From Henckelia pumila (taxonomy: Eukaryota > Streptophyta > Magnoliopsida > Lamiales > Gesneriaceae), in contig NC_133121.1 of the NCBI RefSeq assembly GCF_033568475.1, positions 194,504,664 to 194,568,663 of the forward strand: DNA of 64,000 nucleotides, written 5' to 3'. The notes below the pieces were generated by a model. That model was given only the letters and a program-made list of their open reading frames with translations. It searched no databases and had not been told where the DNA came from. Position 1 is the first letter of the stretch. Every line of letters begins with the position of its first letter. This document shows positions 45,199 through 56,868 of the stretch, piece after piece. Both the position numbers and the translations under genes were made by a program.

Positions 45199-45539
45199 CT
45201 ACGCATACAATGGTCATCTCGATTGGACTCCAACGGATCCATAATACTGCGATTGTCCGTTGGTTGAGGCCTCCGCCCACGTTGTTCAAGCTCAATGTTG
45301 ATGGGAGCTCGAGAGGGAACCCGAGTGAGTATTCTATGGGTGGGGTTGTTCGGGATTCTTCTGGGAGGACTTTGGCATTTTTCAGTGATTTCATCGGTGT
45401 GGGGTCCAATGTCCATGCAGAATTTTGGGCGGTTTGGAGGGGTATCCTTCTCTGTTCTAACCTTAGCCATTTTCCCCTTTGGATTGAGACCGACTCCCAG
45501 ATAGCCATTCAGATTCTTCGATCTCGGAGGTATCATTGG
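45199..45539 (+). pseudogene. LINE-derived RNase H domain, truncated
   Basis: This continues the LINE remnant left of 26006. The frame at 45210-45539 contains FKLNVDGSSRGNPSEYSMGG, then VHAEFWAVWRGILL and LWIETDSQIAIQIL, the D-E-D pattern of RVT_3-type RNase H in plant LINEs. It is cut off at 45539 by the 5' LTR of Gypsy-3. Confidence 0.8.
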
Positions 45540-45820
45540 TGTAACCCCCCAAATTTATCTTAATTAAGTTTATTTGAGATAATTGGAAATTATAGAATTC
45601 AAGAGCCGATTTAATTTTGTTTAGGGTCTATTTTGCAATTTTAGGAATTTTTAGGGACTCAAATGCAAATTTGGACTTTATTAGATATTTCAGATCCTTT
45701 GACTTGTCTTCTTCACTCCTCCATCACCTCCAACACGCCTCTCCTCAATTGAAGACTTCCAAATGCCATCTTCAAGCTTTCTTCTTTGGTTTCCAGTCGA
45801 TCCGTCTGGTAGAATTTAAA

Positions 45821-46133
45821 GGGAAAATTGCAAATTTAGTCCTGTATGTTTGTCACTTTGCGATTTTGGTCCTTTATGTTTTCACATTTCAGTTTTAGTC
45901 CTGTATGTTTCGATTTTTGGCAATTTCGGTCCTTTTTCTTCGAAAATGCTGACGTGGCACTGTACACGTCAGCTCCACATCAGCATTGAATTTGTGCCAC
46001 GTCAGCGCCACATCGGAAAAAGGACTAAAATTGCCAAAAAAATAAAGATAGCGGACTAAAACTGCAATCTGAAAATATAAAGGACCAAAATCGCAAAGTG
46101 ACAAACATACAGGACCAAAAAAGCAATTTTCCC
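45821..46133. mobile_element. MULE-type foldback MITE, 313 bp
   Basis: The ends GGGAAAATTGC and GCAATTTTCCC begin long inverted arms (each with CTGTATGTTTGTCACTTTGC or its complement). A perfect 9-bp duplication GAATTTAAA flanks it (45812-45820 and 46134-46142), the size typical of Mutator-like elements. The centre holds TGACGTGGC and GCCACGTCA, ACGT-core motifs of the kind bound by bZIP factors. Confidence 0.92.
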
Positions 46134-47599
46134 GAATTTAAATCCAAAGTTAGTTTAGCGATCCCGGCAGCGAGAGCTTCATTATATAGTAAGTTTTTCT
46201 CCGATCAGTTATATTTCTTTTTTCGGATGTTGTTAGAATCTATTGAGTTTCAGATATGATGTTCTTGAACTAGTTCTTATAGTTTATTCTCAGTCGGATC
46301 GAAAAAAGAGCGTCGTTCGAAATTGTTATGATTTTAGTAGCATATTTCAAAAATGGGGATTTTGAGATGTGTTGGTTTTGAATCGATATTGTTGTTTTGG
46401 TATTGGTTTGAGTTGATTGCGATGTTTTACTGTTGTCTGTGTTTCCGGTTTGATCAGAATATAGCTGTTATGCCGCCGGTTTGAGTTTTTGGATTTTGAT
46501 TCGTTTGAATTGTTGAACCATTGGCGGTTGGGTTTGATTGTTGTTATTGATCTTTTTTTGCCTCCGTACAGATTGGTTTGAAGTTTGTTGAGCCATATTT
46601 AGCATAAGTCGATCGTCGAAGAGTTAGACGAAGAGTCGTAAAGAGATTTACCTTGAGCATTTGTTTTAGTGGTTGTATAGATTTTGATATAACCTCTTTT
46701 TGTAGCATATCCAGAGTTGGAGCTTTTGAATCGAAAGGTATAAGCAGACATTGGTTAAGCGGGATAGAACACTCAAGATAGATGGTTCTTGAGTTTCCCT
46801 TAAATCACATACTTTCATCAATACTTGTTATAGAGTGGGGAGCTTGTATTTTGTGATTGAACTTTTGTTATTAATTGAATTATGTTTAATTCTTTGTGTT
46901 TTCTATATGCATTCATCTTGAGCCTAAATCATTGATTTCAGCGGGTTGTACGGCCCTTTTTGTTAGAAGATTTGGGGGCTATAATCGAGTGGCCTGGGTT
47001 GTAGAAGTTCACCTAGTGTCAGCATACTCCTTGTAGTCGCACCAAAGTTTAGAGGATGGAGATACGTGACACCACCTTGATCGGGAGAGTCGGTGAGTTG
47101 TTACGTGATCTCATCCTCGGGATCCCAAAAGAAAGCAGAAATTCCTTGATTATCAGAGTTGATATCCCGATTTTAAAGACATTCATTTCATTCGTATTAA
47201 CATTGAATATGTTGTCTTTATATCATGTGATTGATATATTACTTGTTATTGCATGTTATGTTGCTTTTATTGAGATATATCATTCTCACCGGAGTTATCC
47301 GGTTGTTTCTTTGTTTTGTATGTGTACTTGGAAACAGGTGGGCAGGATCGAGTAAGAGGAGACTTGGTTAGCATCAAGATCAAGGAATATAAGTGGGACT
47401 CGATTTAGAAGTCGAACACCATGTCAATCTAGTTTATATCTTGAAGCAAGTTTAGAACTCAAACTTGTTTGATGTTATATTCGAATATTTAGGATTGAAT
47501 GTTTTCGTTGCATATATTTTATACCTCGTTATGTAGTGAATGGATTCGAGTAGGAATTTGGTTGTAGAGCAAAAGCTGGTTTTTGACTTCAGAATTGGT

Positions 47600-47755
47600 C
47601 TCGCAGCGGCGGTATGAGCTCGCTCGAGCGAGCGTTTTTATGATTGCGATACAGAGTTTGGTGTCTTACCATTCGAGCGAGCAATCTGTTGAGAGGCGGG
47701 CAGAGTTTTGCTCGCTCGAGCGGGCGTCCTATACCGCTCGAGAGAGGCTCTGTGC
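47600..47755. repeat. Cluster of CTCGCTCGAGCGAG palindromes near the LTR 3' end
   Basis: GCTCGCTCGAGCGAGC at about 47618, TTCGAGCGAGC at about 47682, TTGCTCGCTCGAGCGGGC at about 47709 and ACCGCTCGAGAGAG at about 47733 form a cluster. A related cluster is in the solo LTR at 60898-61010. Confidence 0.75.
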
Positions 47756-48157
47756 AAAAGAAATTTTTTTTTTCCTTTGTGTCTTTTAGCCTTGGATCTT
47801 GTATGCTTAATTATTGTTTAATTCGAGATTAGATGTTTAGAATCGAGGTCTCACATTAAGTGGTATCAGAGCGATAAGTTCTTTGTTGAACTAGAAGTGA
47901 GAGGGGTATATCGAGTCCGCCTGTGTTGGCTTCTCGCATGTTATTGAGTTATTTATTTGATTGTTTGAATTCCATGCGAGCATGCTTTATTTGAAGAATT
48001 ATTTGAATTACATGATTATGTGATTTAATTTATAAAGCATGGACTACTTGAGATATAACTGTTTTGTTTATCGACTTGTATCCGAATTCCTAAGAAGTTG
48101 AAGGGCACCGAATTTTATAGATTGAGATATCTTGTGTCCTAACCCTTTGATTATCAG

Positions 48158-48878
48158 ATGGGTCCTCGTCGAGTAATTAACAAAAACCCACCGCCAGTTA
48201 CTCCTCCGAACGAACAAGCTAGTACCAAAACTGATCAGATGGACCCCACAGCGACTCCTATGGAAACCTTACTGAAGAGGTTTAAGTCGTTTAACCCACC
48301 AATATTGAAGGGTTATGAGAATGCTATTAACTGTGAAAGTTGGCTGGAAGACATATATCAGTTTTTCGATTCTCTCGACTATTCAGATGATCGCCGAATC
48401 AGGTTATTAATTCATAAGCTGCAGGGTGTGGCTAAGAGCTGGTGGATTTCGATAAAAAAGGCCCTTGAGAATCGAGGTACAATTGTCTCATGGAGTTTGT
48501 TTAAGACAGAATTCTATAAGCGTTTCTTTCCAGTGTCTTATAGAAAGGACAAGGGTGCCGAGTTTGCCACTCTGAGGCAAGGGAACATGAACATTGAAGA
48601 GTATGTGTCTAAGTTTGATAGCTTGCTGAAGTTTGCACCGCACTTTTCCGATAACGAAAAAGCAAAAGCCGACCAGTTCATTAATGGTTTGAATTCTGAT
48701 ATCTTCACGTTGGTAAACACTACTAGGCCTGATAATTTTGCAGATGCCATGAATCATGAAAAGGGAGCTGAAGCAGGTTTGATGAGACAGAGAAGAGCTT
48801 AGCATGTGCCTCAGCAGCCGAGACAAGTCTCATAACCAACCGTCTCAGTATCAGAACCAACCATCTCAGTATCAGAAC
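48158..48878 (+). pseudogene. Gypsy-3 gag, first part
   Basis: It starts MGPRRVINKNPPP and contains LLKRFKSFNPPILKGYENAI, GVAKSWWISIKKAL and FFPVSYRKDKGAEFATL, parallel to Gypsy-1 gag. A stop (TAG, 48800-48802) is followed by a run of CAGTATCAGAACCAACC-type repeats, into which the solo LTR at 48879 is inserted. Confidence 0.85.
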
Positions 48879-50721
48879 TGAAAGAGTGGGTGCCCAGTGA
48901 GCCAACTTGTGGCTAAGGGCTTTGATGACTCTTTGTATAAACAATCTTTTGTTTAATATAATTTACACTTTTATTAATGGCAATGACTTTATCTTTCTTC
49001 ATATTCTTATATTGTGATATACTATTGTTGTTTTGATAAAGACCTTGAATATACTATAGTGTATGTAAGATGTGGTAGAACATGGAGATGTCTATCATGA
49101 AACACATCTTATATTCACTGTATATTCTAAACTGTTCCTAGTGAGCCGTCCGATAATAAGGATAAGGATCGCTCGAGTTTGAGACTAGCATTTGCGATGC
49201 AGAGTACCACGTTTCATTGGTAAGGAACATAGAGATGTTCGAAGCATGCAAATGGATATTCATATGATGAATGATCGAACTACCCTATCCGGACTTTCCA
49301 AGTGGTTATAACTTATCGAGTGGATAAAGTCCGCGGTTTTGGTTGTACACCATTAGTCCTTACTACTTGAAACATCATTGAGACTCTATATGCTAGTACT
49401 GTGCTTTGACTCGTTTACCGACTCTATTGGGGTCATCAGGTGTCGGGATTGGGTACAGTTACAACACATATAGGAGTCGATGCTTTGTTGTCAAGGATTC
49501 ACCACATACTTGCGAGTGTGGATATCCTATGCGATCTGAGGAGATATTAGTGTGACGAATCTCTGGCCAGAGTACATGATGTGTTTTAAGAAATGGTTTC
49601 TTAGTAACACATGCGATGTCACTATTTGATCTTCAAGATGTATTGCATAGTTATCGAATCTCGAACGACTCTCGATATACCAATGGTTGTTGATTCGATC
49701 GGGATATATGGATGAAGGGACCGTACTGTACGCTAACCAAAATCTATTGGTTCTTGCAGGCACTATCAGTGATACCTAGGGAATCATGGGGCGATGTTTC
49801 TAGGCGCTCATACCATGATTCGATGGGCAAGTCGGAAATTGTTGTTCCGAGTCACAAGGAGTTGTGAGCCCACGGCTAGCTGTATCCCTGAACCATTGAG
49901 GGTCACACAGAGTAATGGATTTTTAATCCCCGTTGAGATAGTTAAATTTAAAGAGTTAAATTTAATGAACGAAGAAGTTGGACTTCTTAATTATGAGTAG
50001 AGGAGTAAGATTTTCTAAAATGACATAGGGATGGGCATTTTTGGAAATCACTGAATTCGGATTCAGAAAAATTTATCTTGACTTTAAAAGGTGCAGAAAT
50101 GGTTTCTGTGCACATTGGTGAAATCGGTTTATCAATCGGAGTCACGATGAATTTTATATTAATTTCTGAACATGCGGGCTTTGCTTGTCGGGCTTGAACT
50201 TATGACTAATGGGCCCTAAGCTGTTAGTGGCCTACATTATAAATAAGTTATTGCAGTACAGAAATTACATACAACAGGTCACAAAATTTTCGAAAAAAAC
50301 CCTATTTTTCTCTCAGTAGTGGCCGCGCCCCCTTCTCCCCTCTGCTCGGAAAATCCAGTCTGTGAATTTTGAATTGCAGTCTGGTTTAACGGATCAAATT
50401 CGTTAATCTCTTCGTAGAAACTTCTGATAGATTTTCTAGTGCAATCTATCAGAGGGATTAAATATCCATTCGTGGACTTGATTGAAGAACAGTTCGTCCA
50501 TCAGTTTCAGGGATATACAACAAGAGAAGAGAAATCTGTTGGTGTCCATAATCTCGCTTCGAGATTGGAGGTAAAAATTTATAATCGTTATTTAATTTTT
50601 ACACACACACAATTTAATCGTAAGGTTGATATCCATTATGGAATTGTTCCATATATAATTTTTAAACTTCCGCTGCACCGGGTATCAATCCTGATTGATC
50701 TGATCGCCGCGTTCTCCAACA
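48879..50721 (+). mobile_element. Solo LTR, about 1.84 kb, in Gypsy-3 gag
   Basis: It starts TGAAAGAGTGG and ends TCTCCAACA. The 5-bp repeats AGAAC at 48874-48878 and 50722-50726 are the target duplication. A TATA box (TTATAAATAAG, about 50230-50240) is in the right part, as expected of a promoter-bearing LTR in plus orientation. There is no internal protein domain. I cannot name the family. Confidence 0.8.
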
Positions 50722-51300
50722 AGAACCAACCGTCTCAATATCAGAATCAGCCATCTCAGTATCAAAACCAACCACCGAGGTTTGAAGGAGGAAGAAGTGG
50801 AGGTAACCGAAGGGATCGCTTCAGAGCAAAGGGGAAACAAGAAGCCAGAGAGCAGTTCTTCTAGCTCCAGTGGCTCCAGACAGTTCGGTGCCGGACAGAG
50901 TTCCGGATTTTCATCTATGTTTTGCAACAAGTGTGGAGGTAGAAACTCCCAAGAGCAGTGTAAAGGAGTTTTCGGGAACTGCAATATCTGTCAGCAGCCA
51001 GGGCACTTTGCTAAGGTGTGTCCCCCAACGAGGTAATGATCGATCTTAGAGTGGGAGTTCTTCTAGACAAATAGCTCAGCCTGAGAAGCAGACTTCTGCG
51101 GTTCACTCTTTCCAGCCTCAGCAACAGAATACACAGGGAGGTAACCCGAATGCAAACCAGCCTCCGAGACAGTTGGCACGAGTCTTTGCTCTGACAGAGA
51201 ATCGGGATCAGGCTGCACCTGACGATGTTATAGAAGGTAACTGTTCGATTTTCGGTTATTCTGCTCATGTATTGATAGATACGGGTGCGTCTTACTCTTT
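50722..51300 (+). pseudogene. Gypsy-3 gag C-terminus, zinc knuckle and protease start
   Basis: Gag resumes right of the solo LTR (repeats of SQYQNQP, then RFEGGRSGG in 50727-50800). In other frames follow CNKCGGRNSQEQC and CNICQQPGHFAKVCP (zinc knuckle) and, at about 51278-51292, the protease motif DTGAS. Frames are broken several times. Confidence 0.8.
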
Positions 51301-53207
51301 ATGTCTGAGAATTTTGTTTTGATGCATGCCTTGCCTTGTGATCCTTTGCCTGCTGTAGTAGTTGTTACTTCACCTTTGGGTGGAGGAATTGTGTCCGTAA
51401 GATTGGTACGGAACTGTGAACTACGGTTTGAAGTTAATGTGATTATTTTCGATTGTATTGTGCTTGGTTTGTCAAATTTTGACTGTATTATCGGTATAGA
51501 TGCTTTGACCAAGTACAGGGATGACGTTGACTATTTTCAAAAAGTAGTCTGTTTTAGACCGGAGATGGCAGAGGAGTGGAAATTTTTCGGTAAGTGTTCT
51601 CGATCCAGAATTCCTTTAATGTCTGTTTTTTCGATGACTCGTTTGTTACAGAAAGGAGCAGATGGATTCTCGATCTATGCAGTGGATGTCATGAAATCTA
51701 GCCCAGAATTGGTTGTTATACTAGTGGTTAGAAAGTTTCCTGACGTCTTTCCAGACAAGATTCCTGGATTGCCACCTATTCGTGAGATCGAATTCAGCAT
51801 TGATTTATTGTCAGGTACTCAACCGATTTCCAAAGATCCTTATCGTATGGCACCATTCGAATTGAGAGAATTAAAAGAAAAGCTCGAGGATTTGATTGCC
51901 AAAGGATACATCAGACCTAGTGTGTCATCTTGGGGTGCTCCTGTTCTCTTTTTGCGGAAGAAGGATGGTTCTATGCGGCTCTGTATTGATTATCGTTAAC
52001 TGAATCAAGATACGGTAAAGAACATGTATCCTTTACCTACAATATATGACCTTTTTGATCAACTGCAGGGTTCTTCTATCTATTCAAAGATTGATCTAAG
52101 GTCGGGATATCATCATCTGAGAGTGCGAGAAGAAGATATTCCTAAGAAGAATTTCAGAACGAGGTATGGTCATTTCGAGTTTATAGTCATGTCGTTCGGT
52201 TTGACTAATGCTCCAGCAGTTTTTATGGGTTTAATGAACTATCTTTCAGCGTTATTTGGATGAGTTTGTGATTATTTTCATCGATGATAATCTTATCTAT
52301 TCAAAGAATCGTACTGACCATGCAGAGCACTTGAGGACCGTATTGCAGATTTTACGGGCTGAACAGTTGTTTACCAAGCTGTCTAAGTTTGAGTTTTGGT
52401 TGGATCGAGTTGTCTTTCTTGGTCACATTATTTCAGGATATGGGATTTCAATTGACCCCAGCAAGATCGAATCGGTAATGAATTGGCCTAGACCGAAATT
52501 AGTGCCTGAGATCCGAAGCTTTATGGGTTTAGTTGGTTAATCGCAGATTCATCGAGGGATTCTCTATTGCAAAGCCGATTACCCAGCTAACTCAAAATAA
52601 TGCGCATTTCAGTTTTGTTGATCTGAAGAAGAGACTGACCAGTGATCCGATTCTTTCTATTCCATCAGGTACTGGAGGTTTTACCGTTTATTGCGATTCT
52701 TCTCACCAAGGTTTGGGATGTATTCTTATGCAGAGGAAGCATGTGATAGCTTATGCATTGAGACAGCTGAAGCCACACGAGACTCGTTATCCAGTTCATG
52801 ATATTGAACTTGCCGCGATCGTATTTGCTTTGAAGATCTGGCGTCGCTATCTTTATGGTGAGTATTTAGAGATCTTTTCTGATCATAAGAGCCTTAAGTA
52901 TTTGTTTTCACAGGCAGAACTGAATATGAGACAGAGGAGATGGATAGATTTGTTGAAGGATTTCGACTGTGAAATCAAATACTACCCGGGAAAGTCGAAT
53001 GCAGTTGCAGACGCTTTAAGCCGAAAGCTTTGTTCTTTATCTCTTTCTACTATTGGTGTTTCTCAGTTTATCGACGACTGTTGTACTTCTGGTTTGGAGT
53101 TTGAAACAGACAGGAGGACTATCAGAGTGTTTTTTATTCAAGACGATCCAGAGTTAATTGTAATGATCAAATAAGAACAGAATTCTGATCCGAGCATTCA
53201 GAATTTT
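51301..53207 (+). pseudogene. Gypsy-3 protease end, reverse transcriptase and RNase H, broken
   Basis: Four overlapping frames (51301-51999, 52024-52263, 52256-52540, 52533-53174) together contain [60 protein letters not shown] (catalytic box with Asn after DD), [11 protein letters not shown], and RNase H with [10 protein letters not shown] and [11 protein letters not shown]. At least two frameshifts and one in-frame TAA (about 51997-51999) break it. The sequence becomes unrelated to Gypsy after about 53207. Confidence 0.88.
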
Positions 53208-53829
53208 TGAAGAGGTTTTTCGCCGCCGTTCTTGCTGCTTTCCCCGTGTTGTCATTAGTGTTGAAGGCATGGAGACAACACTTAGTGCATAGTCTTGATT
53301 AACGATTTTGTTGTTCTTCAAATTTAGGCATACGAGAGTTGCATCTGATTTGTTTGATATTCTAATAGTTTAGGATGCAGTTTTATTTCTCAACCTGTTG
53401 AGAAATCTAGTATTTACTATTTTTTTATAAATCAATAGTATTAATTTGTAAGACTGATATAATATTTTCTAGTGATTCATTGGCCCTAAGACACCCGCAC
53501 AAGTACTAGTTACTTGTGCATAACTGTCTCTGGTCTTATTTATTTTACTTGTTATTTTTATTATTTTCCGCTACATGTTGTCTCTGGTGTTGTAACACCA
53601 TAGACAACACGAACTCTACTCGACAGACTGTGCAAGTATACCTTAAAAGTGCCATCAGAGATGGTCTCTTGACATTACTAAGTGAGTTCTTGGTTATTTC
53701 TCCAGGTTTGTGATGGATGCATCATACAACAACATTGTAATTCGTCCACCAATTTTGGATGGAACTAACAATGTCCCCTCAAAATTGAAGATGCGTATAT
53801 ACATCAAATCTATTGATGCAAGGGCCTGG
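53208..53829 (+). mobile_element. Copia remnant: LTR end, leader and gag start
   Basis: A TGGTATCAGAG-like site (TGCCATCAGAG at about 53650) looks like a degenerate primer binding site after an LTR end. At 53713 a gag start reads MDASYNNIVIRPPILDGTN, then KMRIYIKSIDARAW, typical of one group of plant copia gag proteins. It is cut at 53829 by the next copia LTR. The left boundary with Gypsy-3 is not clear. Confidence 0.6.
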
Positions 53830-54846
53830 TGTTGGGAAATTAAATTTTGGTGTTTACAATTACGAATCCCAAAGGATCTAAAAAAAGGCCAAACGGAAAG
53901 ATAATAAACTGATATACATGAGCTAAACTGCCTCGTGCTAAAATGCCTTGCTCAACTAGCCGAAACTGCTTGCTAAACTGACTCCATCATTTTACCCTCG
54001 CTAAACTGACTTCATCAGTTTACCCTCACCAGTTTACTACCTTACCACTTCTGGATAAGATCGTCCGTACTCTGACACACTCTACAGAAGGTAGTGTCGC
54101 GATGCAAAGGGAAATGTCGGCTCCAGAATTTGTTGTTGAAAATGACAAATACAACGAGAATATTCAAAATCCTATCTTAAGATTCAATTTGAATTTATGA
54201 CCGTTAACAATTCAAGGGTATAAATAGAGATCTTGATAGTTCTAAGGAGCTCTCTCTCTCGCACTGTAATTTCTGCCTATATTGCTCTCTACAAGAATAT
54301 TCAAAGTCTTACATGCTTGAGAATCGATCATGGAACTCGAAGCACAAGTGCCTGAGTGTTATTCTGATCATTGAAGGATCAATCTTGTGCTAAGAATTTC
54401 AAGTTGTATTTATTTTTTATATCATCAGTCTAGGACTGAAACTAAGTTTTTGTACTAGGAGTTCTTGTTTAGGAAGTGTCTAATTCCTAAAACGGATCGG
54501 GGTTTTGAAAATTGCTTGTAAAATTCAAAGTCTTCTAGTGATATTCTTCCGAGGTGGAAGAAGGTGTGATGTAAGAGTATTTGAAATCTCCGAAGATCCA
54601 TAAACATTTGCTTGCGTTATTTCAGTTTACCTACTATCATCACCTATCCTAAACTGATAATTACTGAATGTTCAAATCTGTAATTTGGCATATTTCCGCA
54701 CACACCTTGTTTGTCAAATTACATTAGATACCAAGATAAGTCTAGAATTCCATCATTAAACCGATCGAGTTAAACCTTTTTATACTAAACTATTTAGAAG
54801 TGTATTCACCCCCCACCCCCCTCTACACTTGTAATTGATCCTATCA
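53830..54846 (+). repeat. Copia-2 5' LTR
   Basis: It is 1017 bp with TG..CA ends, a TATA box (GTATAAATAG, about 54219) and several TAAACTG repeats in the left part. It is related to the split LTR at 785-1493 and 6750-7085. Confidence 0.8.
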
Positions 54847-54897
54847 ATTGGCGTCAGAGAAGGACTTTTTATCTTGTCATTGAACACTGTATCAAAA

Positions 54898-56868
54898 TGT
54901 CTTCATTCAGCAAGATTCCGATGTTCTCCAAAGAAGATTTTAATGATTGGAAGATTCGCAAGCAAGCGCATCTATCAGCTTTAGATGATGACATGTGAGT
55001 TTTCATCACTGATGGACCTCTCACAATCACAAAAGTTAATAATGTTGTGGGTCTTTACAGTGGTGGGCCACAATATATCGAAAAGCCAAGAATTGAGTGG
55101 ACTGCTGAGGATAAGAAGAAGGCAAATCTTGACAATGTTGCAAAAGATATCTTGTACAAGACTCTGGACAAGAATACTTTCAGTAAGATTTAGATGTGCA
55201 AAACAAGAAAGGAAATTTTGGAAAAACTGATTCAACTGTGCGAAGGAAATGAGCAAACAAAAGAGAACAAACTATCTGTTGCTACACAAAAGTTTGACAA
55301 CATAAAGATGAAACCTGAAGAATCAATGGAAGAATTTGATGAGAGAGTCATTAGCATTTTCATTGGGCTCAATGCACTGGGAAAGACATCCCAACAGGGA
55401 AGTCATCTTAAAAGTCATTCGAGGTCTTCCCAAAGAATGGGATGTGAAAACAATGGGTATGAGGGAATCAAAGGATTTAAATAAGTTGGAGCTGCATGAT
55501 TTATTTGCTGACCTAAAGGCTTATGAGTTTGAGTTGAAAACTTGCGAGGAAGATCAGTCTACCTCTCAACTGACCACGACCTTAGCTGCAGTTAAATTAG
55601 AATCACCTTCTCAACCAGAGAAAACTGCAGAACAATAAGCAATGATGCTATGTCATTGTTTGTAAAGAAGTTTGGAAAGTTTATTAGAAGAAATCAGGAA
55701 GGATCATACAGAAGAAACATTCAAAAGAAAGATGCCACCGAAGATCCAAGAGGTTGTTTCAACTGTGGAAAGACATGACACTTTATAGCTGACTGTCCTA
55801 AACCAAAGAAAGATGAGAAAAGCTCCACCGATGGAGGAAAGAAGGAGAAGCTCAAGAGATGACAAATATGCTTCGAGAAAGAAGTATGAAACACTGGTTG
55901 CAGCAGACAACAAAGCCAAATGGGCAGAGACCGATACTGAAATAGAAGAATCCAAATATTCATCAAGCTCTAGTGAGGATGATGAAGAAGTGAAGTGCCT
56001 AATGGCCAATGATCATGAGCAAGCATCCACAAGTCACCAGGTATTTGACTTTAGCTCTGAAGAATTCACTAGAGAAGAAATCATCACAGCACTTCACGAA
56101 ATGGCCAATGAGTACCATAAATTGTCCATAGAATTTGATGACATCAAAGCAAAGCACGAGGATCTTCAAGACACCTCAACTGTACTCATCTGGGAGCAAT
56201 TAGTTGAGCAAAATAATCTTGAAGCAGAGATTGCCAAGTTTCTGAAAAGAAGCAACTTATGATTGATTCCTTGAATCTTACAAAGGAAAATTAGAAACTG
56301 AATGACCTAGTAAGTTCATGGAATAGATCATCAAGTTTGCTGACAGAAATGCATGATTTAAAAAAAGCCCTTAAATGAAAAAAGTGGTCTAGGGCATGGT
56401 AAAACATATGACATTGGTGAATCCAGTACTCTACCCAAACTGAATATGTGCAAAGAAAAGTTTATAAACTTTGTGCGAGCAGTCAGGGAAAATGAACATG
56501 ATAAACCCATCCTTATGACTTCGAAGTCGATAGAGCAGATGAATCGGCAGAGATTTGGTATCAGTTTCAATCCTCAGGAAACTAAGGTTGAAACTGCTAT
56601 AAGTCCAGCTCGGACTAATACATCTCAACCGAATCCTATAAGAGGAAATTGGAATCAATATAACAATCAACTTCTTGTTCAAAAGAGGTATCGGCAACTC
56701 AAAGATCTTGGGAAGGGAAAACAACATATGGTATCACAAGCACCTCACACTCCACAACCTAGAGAACATAATTTAGTACGAAACTATAGGAACACTGAAA
56801 CTGGTAAACTGGTCAAAGTATTCCAGGTTTGGGTTCCTAAAGGATTAATCCCTCGTGGACCCAAATAG
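54898..56868 (+). pseudogene. Copia-2 gag
   Basis: It begins MSSFSKIPMFSKEDFNDWKI at 54898 with an early in-frame stop after LDDDM. Broken frames then contain KMKPEESMEEFDERVISI, GLPKEWDVKTM, SKDLNKLELHDLFADLKAYE (UBN2-type capsid) and a zinc knuckle near 55755 (CFNCGKT, then HFIADCP, with a stop between). Acidic and Gln-rich segments follow to 56868. Confidence 0.85.

Larger units (their letters stand above)
45540..47855 (+). repeat. Gypsy-3 5' LTR
   Basis: It starts TGTAACCCCCC and ends GGTCTCACA, five bases before the primer binding site. Without the inserted MITE and its target duplication it is about 1.99 kb, near the Gypsy-1 LTR length. A cluster of CTCGCTCGAGCGAG palindromes lies at 47600-47755. 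No second LTR copy is in the window. Confidence 0.8.
45540..53207 (+). mobile_element. Ty3/Gypsy chromovirus (Gypsy-3), decayed, 3' end missing
   Basis: The 5' LTR (45540-47855), a tRNA-Met primer binding site (TGGTATCAGAGC at 47861), gag, protease, reverse transcriptase and RNase H follow on the plus strand. Gag and reverse transcriptase closely resemble those of Gypsy-1, so the two belong to related families. The element breaks off at about 53207 after the RNase H domain. Integrase and the 3' LTR are not seen. A MITE (45821-46133) and a solo LTR (48879-50721) are inserted in it. Confidence 0.88.

Noticed and set aside
45540-45820. Possible host gene start upstream of the MITE (frame from 45617)
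   Set aside because: The region is the beginning of the Gypsy-3 LTR, and the frame runs into the MITE.
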